Shown: positions 16,146 through 24,352 of the stretch, piece by piece
Numbering within the stretch: position 1 is the stretch's first letter
How the letters are laid out: each line of letters starts with the position of its first letter
Origin: Aliivibrio sp. 1S175
GTDB lineage: Bacteria > Pseudomonadota > Gammaproteobacteria > Enterobacterales > Vibrionaceae
Reading direction: 5' to 3'
NCBI RefSeq assembly: GCF_001690985.1
Contig: NZ_MAJS01000024.1
Span: 1 to 64,000 of the forward strand
Length of the DNA stretch: 64,000 bases
Made by a program: the position numbers and the translations under genes
The notes under the pieces: generated by a model
Seen by the model: the letters and a program-made list of their open reading frames with translations, nothing else
What the model was told of the DNA's origin: nothing
The model's database searches: none

Positions 16146-17099
16146 TTACTCAAACCCGATAACCACTCGACGATTCAACGCACGGCCTTCTGCCGTTTCG
16201 TTAGTTGCTACAGGCGCTAACTCACCATAACCAACCGTTCTAATCCTATGCGCGTCAATACCTCGATACGTTAGGTACATCGCGACACTTTCTGCGCGTT
16301 GCTCTGACAACCATTGATTGTAAGAGCTACGACCAACGTTATCGGTATGCCCTGAAATGACAATATTCACGCTAGGGTTTGCAGTCAGTAATTCGACTAC
16401 AGAAAGTAAGCCGTTAACGTTACTAAGCTCACTTGAATCATTATTAAACTGTGCACCCTGAACGTCAGTCAAAACAATGTGTTCAAGCAGTGGTTCCTCT
16501 CTAACCTTAACAACTTTTTCAACTTCGACGATTTTTTCAACCGTTACAATACGCGGATTTTCATACCCGAAACGCCAACTTATTCCAAGTGAAATTCGTT
16601 GATGATCTGTATAATTAATATCATCTGTGTATTGGTATTCCACATTGAACACAATGTTCTCCAGAGCGTGATATAACAACCCTCCTCCTAGGATCCCAGA
16701 AAACCCATAATTATACCCTTCATTTTCAGACCACCCCGCGCCACCTGCTTTTATGTAAGGCGTAAATTCATCAGTTATTGGATACCCTAATTTGACACTA
16801 ACAACACCTTGTCGAAAATCATCCCTACCTTGATTGGTCGCTATATCCCCTAAATATTGAAATTCAAATTCAGTCATTACATAAGAATTAAATTGATATC
16901 CAAGATGCAATCCATCAATAATAGCGTTCAAGCCATTATGTGAATAACTATCACCTTTCGTTTCTTCATCAACATTATGTGCAACACTAATGCCCGCATA
17001 CCAAAAAGGAACAAAATCACCATTTTGAGCAGCAAAAACTGATGCCGGTGGTAATGCACTACCTGTAAACAAAATAATTAATAAATAACGAGTTAACAT
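16146..17099 (-). CDS. OmpA-family outer membrane protein
   Basis: The protein has 317 residues: a signal peptide (to about residue 23), an eight-strand OmpA-type beta-barrel (about 28-180), a charged linker (EKIVEVEKVVKV), and a C-terminal OmpA/MotB peptidoglycan-binding domain. The binding domain has the hallmark NIVISGHTDNVG and RRV segments near the end. It anchors the outer membrane to peptidoglycan. It lies 9 nt after the small coiled-coil gene and upstream of the major pilin, so it appears to be part of the pilus locus, perhaps stabilising the assembly platform. That role is inferred. Confidence 0.85.
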   Translation of the reverse strand: MLTRYLLIILFTGSALPPASVFAAQNGDFVPFWYAGISVAHNVDEETKGDSYSHNGLNAIIDGLHLGYQFNSYVMTEFEFQYLGDIATNQGRDDFRQGVVSVKLGYPITDEFTPYIKAGGAGWSENEGYNYGFSGILGGGLLYHALENIVFNVEYQYTDDINYTDHQRISLGISWRFGYENPRIVTVEKIVEVEKVVKVREEPLLEHIVLTDVQGAQFNNDSSELSNVNGLLSVVELLTANPSVNIVISGHTDNVGRSSYNQWLSEQRAESVAMYLTYRGIDAHRIRTVGYGELAPVATNETAEGRALNRRVVIGFE

Positions 17100-17108
17100 A
17101 TAGCATTC

Positions 17109-17330
17109 CTACAAATTAATTTTATTCTTCTGTAATAATTGTCCGCACCGATCATAATTTCTCAATAACTCATCGTAACTAAGGAGTAATAGATTCCCTT
17201 CTTCAAAATCCCCTACATCAATTGCTTCCACTATTTTTTTTTGCATAGAGGCCAATTGGGACTTAATCTCTGATTGCTCTAATGCAATCGATAAAAGTCG
17301 TTCCATTGAACCAGTCAAACCTACAGTCAT
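17109..17330 (-). CDS. Small coiled-coil protein, first gene of the pilus locus
   Basis: The product is a 73-residue cytoplasmic-type protein without signal peptide. It is predicted almost wholly alpha-helical, with heptad-like hydrophobic spacing (MERLLSIALEQSEIKSQLASM). Its length and character recall FliT-like small chaperones, but I cannot assign a family. It lies 9 nt upstream of the OmpA-like gene and is probably translated from the same message. Function unknown. Confidence 0.55.
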   Translation of the reverse strand: MTVGLTGSMERLLSIALEQSEIKSQLASMQKKIVEAIDVGDFEEGNLLLLSYDELLRNYDRCGQLLQKNKINL

Positions 17331-17833
17331 AGCGACACCTTTAGTAAAGTGTTCATTATTTAATTTGTATCTATCGCACTAATTTCAAGAAAACAACACT
17401 TAAAAAATAACAAGCCACACTCTTTTAATACAAAAAGGAATTAGAGTATTTAAATATATAGTCATTAACGCGTTAGTTATGAATGAAAATTAACACAGAT
17501 TTCCATTCTATTTTCATACTTAATATTTACGTATAGAATATCAATAATACCGTCAGACCAAAATTAATAACCACAACCACAGCGACTTGAGTAACGATAA
17601 AACCCATTTACTCTACGAAAAATAAAAACTTAATCTATAAAATAAAACTATTAAAATAATAATCACAAGTTTAAAACTATAATTTACGCTATGAATAATA
17701 ATATGTCACTACCCATTAATCTAAAATGCCATTTTGTTATATAATCACAACAACATTGCCATTTAATTACAAAAACAAATTAATTAATATTACTTTTATC
17801 TATTATTAGAGTAATTATGAATATAATAATCGC
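17331..17833. other. AT-rich intergenic region upstream of the pilus locus
   Basis: About 500 bases with dense A/T-tracts and no supportable gene. It should contain the promoter for the 17330-7406 transcript and is a plausible binding region for the AraC-type regulators and H-NS. No specific operator could be recognised by eye. Confidence 0.5.
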
Positions 17834-18043
17834 TTATATTTTAAATATTCTCAACGATTTTCTTAAATACAGCGCCATCGTATTTAACTCTTCCACTATA
17901 CATGCATTATCCTGAACATCATCTACAGTATCTTTTGCTAGATCATTCACCTTAACTATATTCTCTCGTTGTATCATTTGCGACTTAGATGAAGCATCAA
18001 ATTTTTCAGAAGCATCACCTAACTGACCAGATACTTTAAGCAA
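17834..18043 (-). pseudogene. Remnant of a methyl-accepting chemotaxis protein C-terminus
   Basis: A 69-residue frame has no ATG start and is preceded by an in-frame stop. It ends VEELNTMALYLRKSLRIFKI, which closely follows the terminal pattern of chemoreceptors (an EELN/hydrophobic heptad region and final FKI). The preceding residues (LAKDTVDDVQDN) resemble the last methylation-helix segment. The rest of a receptor is missing, so this is most likely a decayed 3' fragment. Confidence 0.6.
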
Positions 18044-18127
18044 TTTCTAGGACGAGTGATTTATATCTATAATCATTTTTTAAATCATTGGCCATAGTAA
18101 GCGCAGAACGATAAAATAAAAGATATA

Positions 18128-18853
18128 TTAGCAATAATTATTACTAATATTATTATGTGGTAAAAACAACGTGTATTGATACCAATTAGTTAATGGCACT
18201 AATTTAAGATTTGGTGTTTTCAATATGTATTTTTTAAACATGAGTAAAAAAAATAACCATGGTTTTTTGTGACAAGAGATAGTATCACTTTCCAAGATGA
18301 TATTTTCCCTCTCTAATTTATATTGAAAAAACAACGTACTTCTTAATTTTTTGTGTCTAATGAATAAAGGAAAAATCAATACTACAATAGTAACCCCTGC
18401 TTCTTTTAATTCATCAAGCACAACTAATAAATCCTTATATATCTCTTTATCTAGTGATTTGGAAAATACTGAAAGATGAACCATCACTTTCTTCTTATCA
18501 TACAGTGATGGAGTAATTATAACAGTTCGAGTACGCAAAGAAACTACGTGAAATCCATAACAGTAATGAATTATTATAAAACAAATAACTATACCATATA
18601 AATAATAACTAGGATTTTTTAATTTAAAAAAAACAATTCCAAACAATAACAATCCGATACTGCCAGTTTTTAGGTATCGGTGACTAAGGTTATAAATAAA
18701 TGATGGTCTAGTTTGAATATAGTAAATCAAGAAAACAGCAGTACACAATATAATAGAATTAACAATAAATTCAAAAAATAAAAAAAACATAACATACCAA
18801 CACATTAAGCAAATAGGATAACAGAGAAATAGTATCTTTAAGTTAAAACCCAA
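18128..18853 (-). CDS. Hypothetical membrane protein (241 aa)
   Basis: The frame begins at a TTG (18853), 4 nt after the stop of the 58-residue gene, so coupled translation is possible; internal ATGs are alternatives. The N-terminal 120 residues are strongly hydrophobic, with perhaps three or four membrane helices. A cytoplasmic-type part follows (VMVHLSVFSKSLDKEIYKDLLVVLDELKEAGVTIVV is its densest region, about residues 125-160) and then a basic tail. I do not recognise the family. Very AT-rich, in a decaying region. Confidence 0.5.
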   Translation of the reverse strand: MGFNLKILFLCYPICLMCWYVMFFLFFEFIVNSIILCTAVFLIYYIQTRPSFIYNLSHRYLKTGSIGLLLFGIVFFKLKNPSYYLYGIVICFIIIHYCYGFHVVSLRTRTVIITPSLYDKKKVMVHLSVFSKSLDKEIYKDLLVVLDELKEAGVTIVVLIFPLFIRHKKLRSTLFFQYKLERENIILESDTISCHKKPWLFFLLMFKKYILKTPNLKLVPLTNWYQYTLFLPHNNISNNYC

Positions 18854-18857
18854 GAAA

Positions 18858-19034
18858 CTAGAAATTATTTTTTATTAAAAAACTTATCTTTTTACAAGTA
18901 AATTTACCTTCTTTCTTTCTAGATAGTTTACTATTCCAACTCGCTAATGTTTCTAAGGATGTATATCCATATTCTTCATGCTTTTTAGTTAAAAAATACA
19001 TAATTAAAGGTTTTCGTTTGTCTTTATTGTTCAT
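18858..19034 (-). CDS. Small basic hypothetical protein (58 aa)
   Basis: The ATG at 19034 gives a 58-residue, Lys-rich soluble product containing MYFLTKKHEEYGY and SLETLASWNSKLSRKK. The spacing suggests it is co-transcribed with the 241-residue membrane protein gene whose frame opens 4 nt downstream. A GAAAGAAAAA stretch is a poor ribosome site. No family recognised. Confidence 0.45.
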   Translation of the reverse strand: MNNKDKRKPLIMYFLTKKHEEYGYTSLETLASWNSKLSRKKEGKFTCKKISFLIKNNF

Positions 19035-19387
19035 TTTTTCTTTCTATTGATACAAAATCTTATTAAGTATACCTAATAATATCCGCTATATGAGTCTCTA
19101 TCACTTAATCTAAACAACATTATGCTTTGGCGCAATAACACAAAACCACATATGCACGCATTCACAAAACAATGCGCAATGATGAATGAATTACTCAAAT
19201 AAATGAACAGAATGGTTAATACTCATTACAAATTGTTTCACTAGCACGAAGTTGATAATAAAATACCTGATTGGTACTAGCACTATGGGGATGTTACTTT
19301 AATATTGATTTCTAAAAGAGATAAATGCCACCTAAAGGTAGCATTTCATATTATAAATATTAATCCTTATTTAAATTTACATCCATT
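19035..19387. other. Intergenic stretch with one terminator
   Basis: About 350 bases without a supportable gene. It contains the hairpin near 19321-19350, which could end the transcript carrying the MscS-type remnant, and presumably the promoter of the small-protein/membrane-protein pair. Confidence 0.4.
19325..19350 (-). terminator. Terminator-like hairpin after the MscS remnant
   Basis: An AATGCCACC/GGTAGCATT stem with a short loop contains one G-U pair on the minus strand, where it is followed by a T-rich run. It lies about 40 nt after the stop of the mechanosensitive-channel remnant, where a terminator is expected. Confidence 0.5.
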
Positions 19388-19600
19388 TATGAGAGTGAGA
19401 TCTGAATACCTTCTTTGTCCAAGCCTTCTTTAATCACTTGAAGCGTACCAAAATACACATCCAAGTATTCTGTTGCTTACACCAAGACCGAACCACAAAG
19501 TTAACTGATGAATCAACCAAGGAAATAACACCAATTGTTAGGGCTGGTATTTTAAGAACAGGAATATCAGACTCAGTATTTTAGTTATAACCTCTTTTAT
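19388..19600 (-). pseudogene. Remnant of an MscS-type mechanosensitive channel gene
   Basis: On the minus strand one frame reads LTIGVISLVDSSVNFVVRSWCKQ. After a shift of frame it continues LDVYFGTLQVIKEGLDKEGIQISLS before a stop at 19388. These are the two consecutive C-terminal segments of the MscS beta/alpha domain (SSVNFVVRPW and the terminal EGLDKEGI). The upstream channel is missing and a frameshift interrupts what remains. A decayed 3' fragment is the only reasonable reading. Confidence 0.7.
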
Positions 19601-19706
19601 TTTCTTTAGACCAGTACTATAAGAAACCGAATATCAAAAAAATGTTCGATTATGTATTACAAAAAAATAAATGCAATATCATTACACCTTAAATAAATCA
19701 TAGACA

Positions 19707-20159
19707 TTAATAGTTAACTTGGTAATTAAGCGTATAGGTTCGTCCACGGCCTTTGTAATCATAAGCGGCTGCATCGTAATGGCTCGCATAGAATTTTAGC
19801 TCGTTGCCCCCATGACGTCGTGTAGTCTTTATTAAACAAGTTTTGAATACCAAACCCTAAACTACCCACGGGTAACTCATAACTGTTGGTTTTAATCCCT
19901 GACATTTTTGAACCAGATACATTGATGCTGTCTTGAAGCGCATAATGTCCATTGGCATCAACCGATGAATAACTTCCTTGCCCATAAAATTCGCAGGATC
20001 AGCAAGGTCGCCCCCTTGCGAGAAATTTGCCCACACTTGTGAATCAGAAATAAGCTTATAGATAGTGCCTATATTAAATAAGCCTATAGAATAATTAGTT
20101 TCGCCCCCAGGAACCGCATCAGCAGAAGAGCCGTTCCCTGCAACAATTTTCTTTTGCAT
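19707..20159 (-). pseudogene. Remnant of a TonB-dependent siderophore receptor
   Basis: The frame from ATG 20159 contains SLFNIGTIYKL-like and VWANFSQGGDLADPANF segments, typical of FhuE/IutA/PvuA-type receptor barrels. After the frame fails, other frames continue LGFGIQNLFNKDYTTSWG and finally YDAAAYDYKGRGRTYTLNY before the stop at 19707. The plug domain and most of the barrel are missing and at least two frameshifts are present. The neighbouring FhuF-like reductase suggests this was the receptor of a ferric-siderophore uptake unit. Confidence 0.75.
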
Positions 20160-20215
20160 TTTATAATCAACAATTAAATAAAGGGTGTCTTGGGTTTATA
20201 AATTCAAGCATTCTA

Positions 20216-20947
20216 TTAACGCTTATTATCTGAATGACGTGGGCAATCGAGGCATAATTTTCGTCCCTCACATTTATAAACTAAACAGCAACTGGTACGC
20301 ACCAGTTTCAATTTATTTGAGATAAGATCAACCTGTAAACTTGAGAGGTGCTTATTCGGCAATTCAAAAGCCTCCAACCACAATTGAGCTTGCGCTATTA
20401 GATACTCATTCGATAATGTCGGCTGAAAAGATTGAAGTTTAATGATGCAATTTAACAAACCATCAGCAACCAAATGATTCGTAAAACCGGGGCGAATACG
20501 CGTCCAACAAGAGATTTCATCTCTATATGAATCAAACATCGTTCTTAGCTGTAAAGCAGCAAGAGGGATCGTTTCTTCAGGCGAACCAACGACCAATGTT
20601 GAATTATGAAAGGTAAATCCTGCAATAAAATCAGACTGAATAGATTGACTCATATTTTGAATATCAGGAAGCGCATTCAATCGATAAACAGCAATAAAAC
20701 TAACATAAATAGGCTGCCAGCAGAGTAAATCCCATGTACGAGTTAACCAATAGGCATTCCCTGCTTCTGGAGAGTGTTGCGATATGCGTTCATAAAGCAT
20801 ATTAATCGCTTTACTGTTATCACAAGAGATATTGAGTTGCTTTGAAATATCACTCGATAGCATCGTGCTCGATAAATGCCCAGATAAGTATGGTGTAACT
20901 TGTTTAGATAATGAAAAAAGTAGCTCAAAGGCATCATTATTTTGCAT
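20216..20947 (-). CDS. FhuF-like siderophore ferric-iron reductase
   Basis: The product has 243 residues and no signal peptide. The C-terminus has the FhuF-type 2Fe-2S ligand pattern: adjacent cysteines (SCC), then a spacing to CxxC followed by Pro (LCLDCP). Such proteins reduce ferric iron on imported siderophores in the cytoplasm. The gene lies just upstream of the receptor remnant, with a Fur-box-like site about 65 nt before its start. It appears intact although its partner receptor is broken. Confidence 0.75.
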   Translation of the reverse strand: MQNNDAFELLFSLSKQVTPYLSGHLSSTMLSSDISKQLNISCDNSKAINMLYERISQHSPEAGNAYWLTRTWDLLCWQPIYVSFIAVYRLNALPDIQNMSQSIQSDFIAGFTFHNSTLVVGSPEETIPLAALQLRTMFDSYRDEISCWTRIRPGFTNHLVADGLLNCIIKLQSFQPTLSNEYLIAQAQLWLEAFELPNKHLSSLQVDLISNKLKLVRTSCCLVYKCEGRKLCLDCPRHSDNKR

Positions 20948-21010
20948 AAAAATTAAATGTTATCTAGTAATCACAAAAGAGTTAATAGAGTAACGAATAA
21001 AACCCACTAA

Positions 21011-21029
21011 TACAAATGATTATCAATAG
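21011..21029. promoter_or_regulatory. Probable Fur box
   Basis: The core AATGATTATCAAT matches 11 of 13 central positions of the Fur consensus (AATGATAATCATT). It lies about 65 nt upstream of the FhuF-like gene on the minus strand. Iron repression of that gene is expected from the family. Confidence 0.55.
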
Positions 21030-21031
21030 CA

Positions 21032-22480
21032 TCAAATGCTGCATTTTACACAATTACGTCCTGATTTTTTTGCATCATACAGGCTGCCATCAGCAATATT
21101 GAGTAATTCCTGAACGGTCATCTTAGGATCAGAAATAGTACTAACCCCCATACTGCAAGTCATTGTTAAGCTTTCGTGGTCAGCTAAAACAGAAATATTA
21201 CGAATAACGTTTTGTAATTTTGTTGCAACTAACAAGGCTTGTTCGCTATTTTGGTCAGGGATTAAAATCACAAATTCATCACCACCAAAACGACCTAAAA
21301 TATCAGAGTCACGTAAGTTTTTTAAACACGCTTCGGAAAAAGCTGTGAGCATTATATCCCCTACTTCATGTCCATATTTATCGTTATATTCTTTAAAGTT
21401 GTCTATATCACACATAATAATAGAAAAAGGGATTGTCTTACGGCGATAGGTAGCAAGAACTTGTGATGCTTTTAACTCAAAAGAACGGCGGTTATTGATT
21501 CCCGTTAAATAATCGTTATAAGCCAGCTCTGAATATTTTTCTTTTTGTTCTTTCGTGCGCTTAACATAATATAAATTAAAAACCAAAAGCCCAACAATAA
21601 TAAAGAAACAGGCCACTATACTGATGAGTGAAACCGATACCATGGTTTGTAAATAGTCTTGCTGTTTTGTGACCACGATAATAAAAGGAAGGTCTTTAAT
21701 TTTACGAGCATAAATCGTATCCATCATGCCATCATTATATATATCTGAATTAAAAACCACCTCTCCATTTTTATAGAGTTCTTCAAATATTTCAGGCCTT
21801 ATTTTGGCTACGTTAATCCTTTTTCCTATTCGCTCCTTTCCTTTTGGTACAAAAGATAATAATTTCAGGTTAGAACTTAAAATGGCAATCCCAGTTGAAG
21901 AAGGTAAGGCTAATTGACTAATTGTCGAATTAAAGAAGCGTAGATTTGTAGATATTCCTACCATTCCAGCAAATTCATTATTCTCATTAAGTATATTAAT
22001 CCCTTGAACAACAACATTCCTCCCAGCTAAATCAACAAAAGGTAACGTAACGAGCGTTGTTTCTTCTTTTTTACTTTTAAAAACTCGGCAATATTCACGA
22101 TGAGAGACATCAATATTACTCAGAGTTTTACTGTGAGTTAAAATGCAATTTTTATCAATAATAAAGGCTAATGTCGCATTAGGTAATGCATCTTCTTTTT
22201 CTCGAAGGTAATCAATCTCACGCGCATAATCTTGCTCGTCATGATCCGGAGAATGAATGCCATTAGCTGAAAGGTCTTCTGCCATATCATCTAAAACAAT
22301 AGATGAATCATAAAAAGACTTCGTTAACCAAAGATCGACAAAACTCGCATTAAAATGCAATAGATCAATAACTCGGAGGCGATCCGTTTTATAGGCGTTG
22401 TAAATATAGGATGCAGAAAGAAAAAAAATAAGGAATCCAATAATCATCGAACTGTAAACAAATGCACTTCTATTCCTCAT
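21032..22480 (-). CDS. Membrane diguanylate cyclase with dCache-like sensor (I-site present)
   Basis: The frame is open to 22558 (TTG), but ATG 22480 follows AGGAAAGG and is the likely start, giving 482 residues. A membrane helix (about 10-30) is followed by a periplasmic dCache/PAS-like sensor (to about 270) and a second membrane helix (about 275-305). The C-terminal domain has an intact GGDEF active site (GRFGGDEFVIL). The product-inhibition I-site RxxD (RDSD) stands five residues before it. It would make cyclic di-GMP in response to an extracytoplasmic signal. The protein at 25807-27261 is a paralogue with the same layout. Confidence 0.9.
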   Translation of the reverse strand: MRNRSAFVYSSMIIGFLIFFLSASYIYNAYKTDRLRVIDLLHFNASFVDLWLTKSFYDSSIVLDDMAEDLSANGIHSPDHDEQDYAREIDYLREKEDALPNATLAFIIDKNCILTHSKTLSNIDVSHREYCRVFKSKKEETTLVTLPFVDLAGRNVVVQGINILNENNEFAGMVGISTNLRFFNSTISQLALPSSTGIAILSSNLKLLSFVPKGKERIGKRINVAKIRPEIFEELYKNGEVVFNSDIYNDGMMDTIYARKIKDLPFIIVVTKQQDYLQTMVSVSLISIVACFFIIVGLLVFNLYYVKRTKEQKEKYSELAYNDYLTGINNRRSFELKASQVLATYRRKTIPFSIIMCDIDNFKEYNDKYGHEVGDIMLTAFSEACLKNLRDSDILGRFGGDEFVILIPDQNSEQALLVATKLQNVIRNISVLADHESLTMTCSMGVSTISDPKMTVQELLNIADGSLYDAKKSGRNCVKCSI

Positions 22481-22845
22481 ACCTTTCCTATAATGTGAAG
22501 ACGGTTCCATCTCGGGCGAAATATACCATAGGTAATGCGTTTGTAAAATCAATGACAATAAATCATTTTTTCATTTGTTTATCCCAAAATTTAGTGTTAA
22601 CGCACTTGATCGGTGATAACGCCTCACACTTACCTCCTTATTTTGAGACGTCAACTGCCTGATGTAATTGCTAAGTTAGAAGCACAAATAAAAAACACTT
22701 CTTATGCAAATTTAGCCAAACCCTCCACTTGCTGCTTTTATAGACAGAAAAAACGTGATCTAACTTGCTTTTTAGCCCTCTTCTTATTACTCTCCATCCA
22801 TTAGGTAATTCTTACCTTGTTGCAACTTGTTTATAGGAAATCACC
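22481..22845. other. Divergent promoter region upstream of dbpA
   Basis: About 365 bases lie between the diguanylate cyclase and dbpA. Overlapping short plus-strand frames here lack family resemblance and good ribosome sites, so I do not call them. A long untranslated leader for dbpA is possible. Confidence 0.4.
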
Positions 22846-24234
22846 TTGAGCCAGACCTCTTTCTCATCATTAGATCTACATCCATCTCTTCTTCAAAACC
22901 TAGATACTTTAGGCTACACAGAGATGACTCCAATTCAAGCTCAAAGCTTACCATTCATGCTGAAAGGGAAAGATGTTATTGCCCAAGGGAAAACGGGTTC
23001 AGGTAAAACAGCAGCGTTTGGTTTAGGCTTATTAGCTAACTTAGATGTAAAACGTTTTCGCGTTCAATCGTTAGTATTATGCCCAACACGTGAACTTGCT
23101 GATCAAGTTGCGGTAGAAATCCGTAAGCTTGCTCGCTCTATTCACAACATTAAAGTGCTGACTTTATGCGGTGGTGTTCCATTTGGTCCACAAATTGGTT
23201 CACTTGAACACGGCGCACACATCATTGTTGGTACTCCTGGCCGTGTTGAAGAGCATTTACGTAAAGGTTACTTAAACCTAGACAACCTAAATACATTCGT
23301 TCTTGATGAAGCTGACCGTATGCTAGAAATGGGCTTCCAAGACGCTATTGATATGGTATTGGATCACGCACCGGCTAAGCGTCAAAACTTACTGTTCAGT
23401 GCTACGTTCCCACCACAAATCAAATCGATTGCTGATCGCATCATGAATGATCCAATCATGACAAAAGCGGAAGATAAAGTAGAAAATACATCTATCGAAC
23501 AACATTTCTATAAAGTAGATGATTTTGAAAACCGTTTAAAAGCACTTCAAATTCTACTGCTTAAGCACCGTCCAGAATCTACGGTTATCTTCTGTAATAC
23601 AAAACGTGTTACTCAAGAAGTTGCTGATGAATTACGTCATTTTGAGTTCAGCGTAACCGCACTTCATGGTGATTTAGAACAACGTGACCGTGATAAAGCA
23701 TTAGTTCGTTTTGCTAACAAGAGTACCTCTATCCTAGTTGCAACCGATGTTGCTGCTCGTGGTCTTGATATTGACTCTCTAGATGCAGTAATCAACTTTG
23801 AGCTATCTCGTGATCCTGAAGTTCACGTTCACCGCATTGGCCGAACTGGTCGTGCTGGTAAAAAAGGCATCGCATTAAGTTTGTTCAATAATAAAGAAAC
23901 AAACAGTTTTGCTCAAATCGAAGATTACATGAGCATTACTATTAATGACGAACCACTACCAAGTGAAGATTACCTAAGCGAACAACCACATTACCCAGAA
24001 ATGGTTACGCTTTGGCTTGATGGCGGTAAGAAAAACAAACTTCGCCCTGGCGATATTCTTGGTGCTTTAACGGGTAAAGACGGCGTTGATGGCAAGAAAG
24101 TAGGTAAAATCAACGTATTTGATTTCCACGCTTATGTTGCTGTTCATAACTCAATTGCTAAAGCAGCATTAGATAAAATCGCAACTGGTAAAATGAAAGG
24201 TCGTACGTTCCGTGTAAGCCGTATGCGCGGCTAA
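22846..24234 (+). CDS. dbpA: ATP-dependent RNA helicase DbpA
   Basis: The protein has 462 residues from a TTG start preceded by ATAGGAAA. The DEAD-box helicase core shows GKTGSGKT (48-55), DEAD (155-158), SAT, ARGLD and HRIGRTGR. The C-terminal domain contains LDGGKKNKLRPGDILGALTG, the DbpA-specific RNA-binding domain that recognises 23S rRNA hairpin 92. It closely follows E. coli DbpA in length and sequence. The protein acts in 50S ribosomal subunit maturation. It is followed by a strong bidirectional terminator shared with emrD. Confidence 0.96.
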   Translation: MSQTSFSSLDLHPSLLQNLDTLGYTEMTPIQAQSLPFMLKGKDVIAQGKTGSGKTAAFGLGLLANLDVKRFRVQSLVLCPTRELADQVAVEIRKLARSIHNIKVLTLCGGVPFGPQIGSLEHGAHIIVGTPGRVEEHLRKGYLNLDNLNTFVLDEADRMLEMGFQDAIDMVLDHAPAKRQNLLFSATFPPQIKSIADRIMNDPIMTKAEDKVENTSIEQHFYKVDDFENRLKALQILLLKHRPESTVIFCNTKRVTQEVADELRHFEFSVTALHGDLEQRDRDKALVRFANKSTSILVATDVAARGLDIDSLDAVINFELSRDPEVHVHRIGRTGRAGKKGIALSLFNNKETNSFAQIEDYMSITINDEPLPSEDYLSEQPHYPEMVTLWLDGGKKNKLRPGDILGALTGKDGVDGKKVGKINVFDFHAYVAVHNSIAKAALDKIATGKMKGRTFRVSRMRG

Positions 24235-24301
24235 TACCGAATAAAAAATAAGTAACGTCAACGAATGCGGCACACCGCTTAGTTGGCGTCACATACAAAA
24301 A

Positions 24302-24335
24302 AGGCCGAGTAGATAATGTCTACTCGGCCTTTTTT
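24302..24335. terminator. Bidirectional terminator between dbpA and emrD
   Basis: A perfect 12-bp stem (24302-24313 with 24319-24330) has a 5-nt loop. A T-run follows on the plus strand and A-rich sequence precedes it, so it can end both converging transcripts. Confidence 0.9.
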
Positions 24336-24352
24336 AATTGCAATAACTTCAT

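Noticed and set aside
22462-22804. Two overlapping plus-strand ORFs upstream of dbpA
   Set aside because: No protein-family resemblance and no credible ribosome sites; the first runs antisense into the cyclase gene. Treated as leader or promoter DNA.
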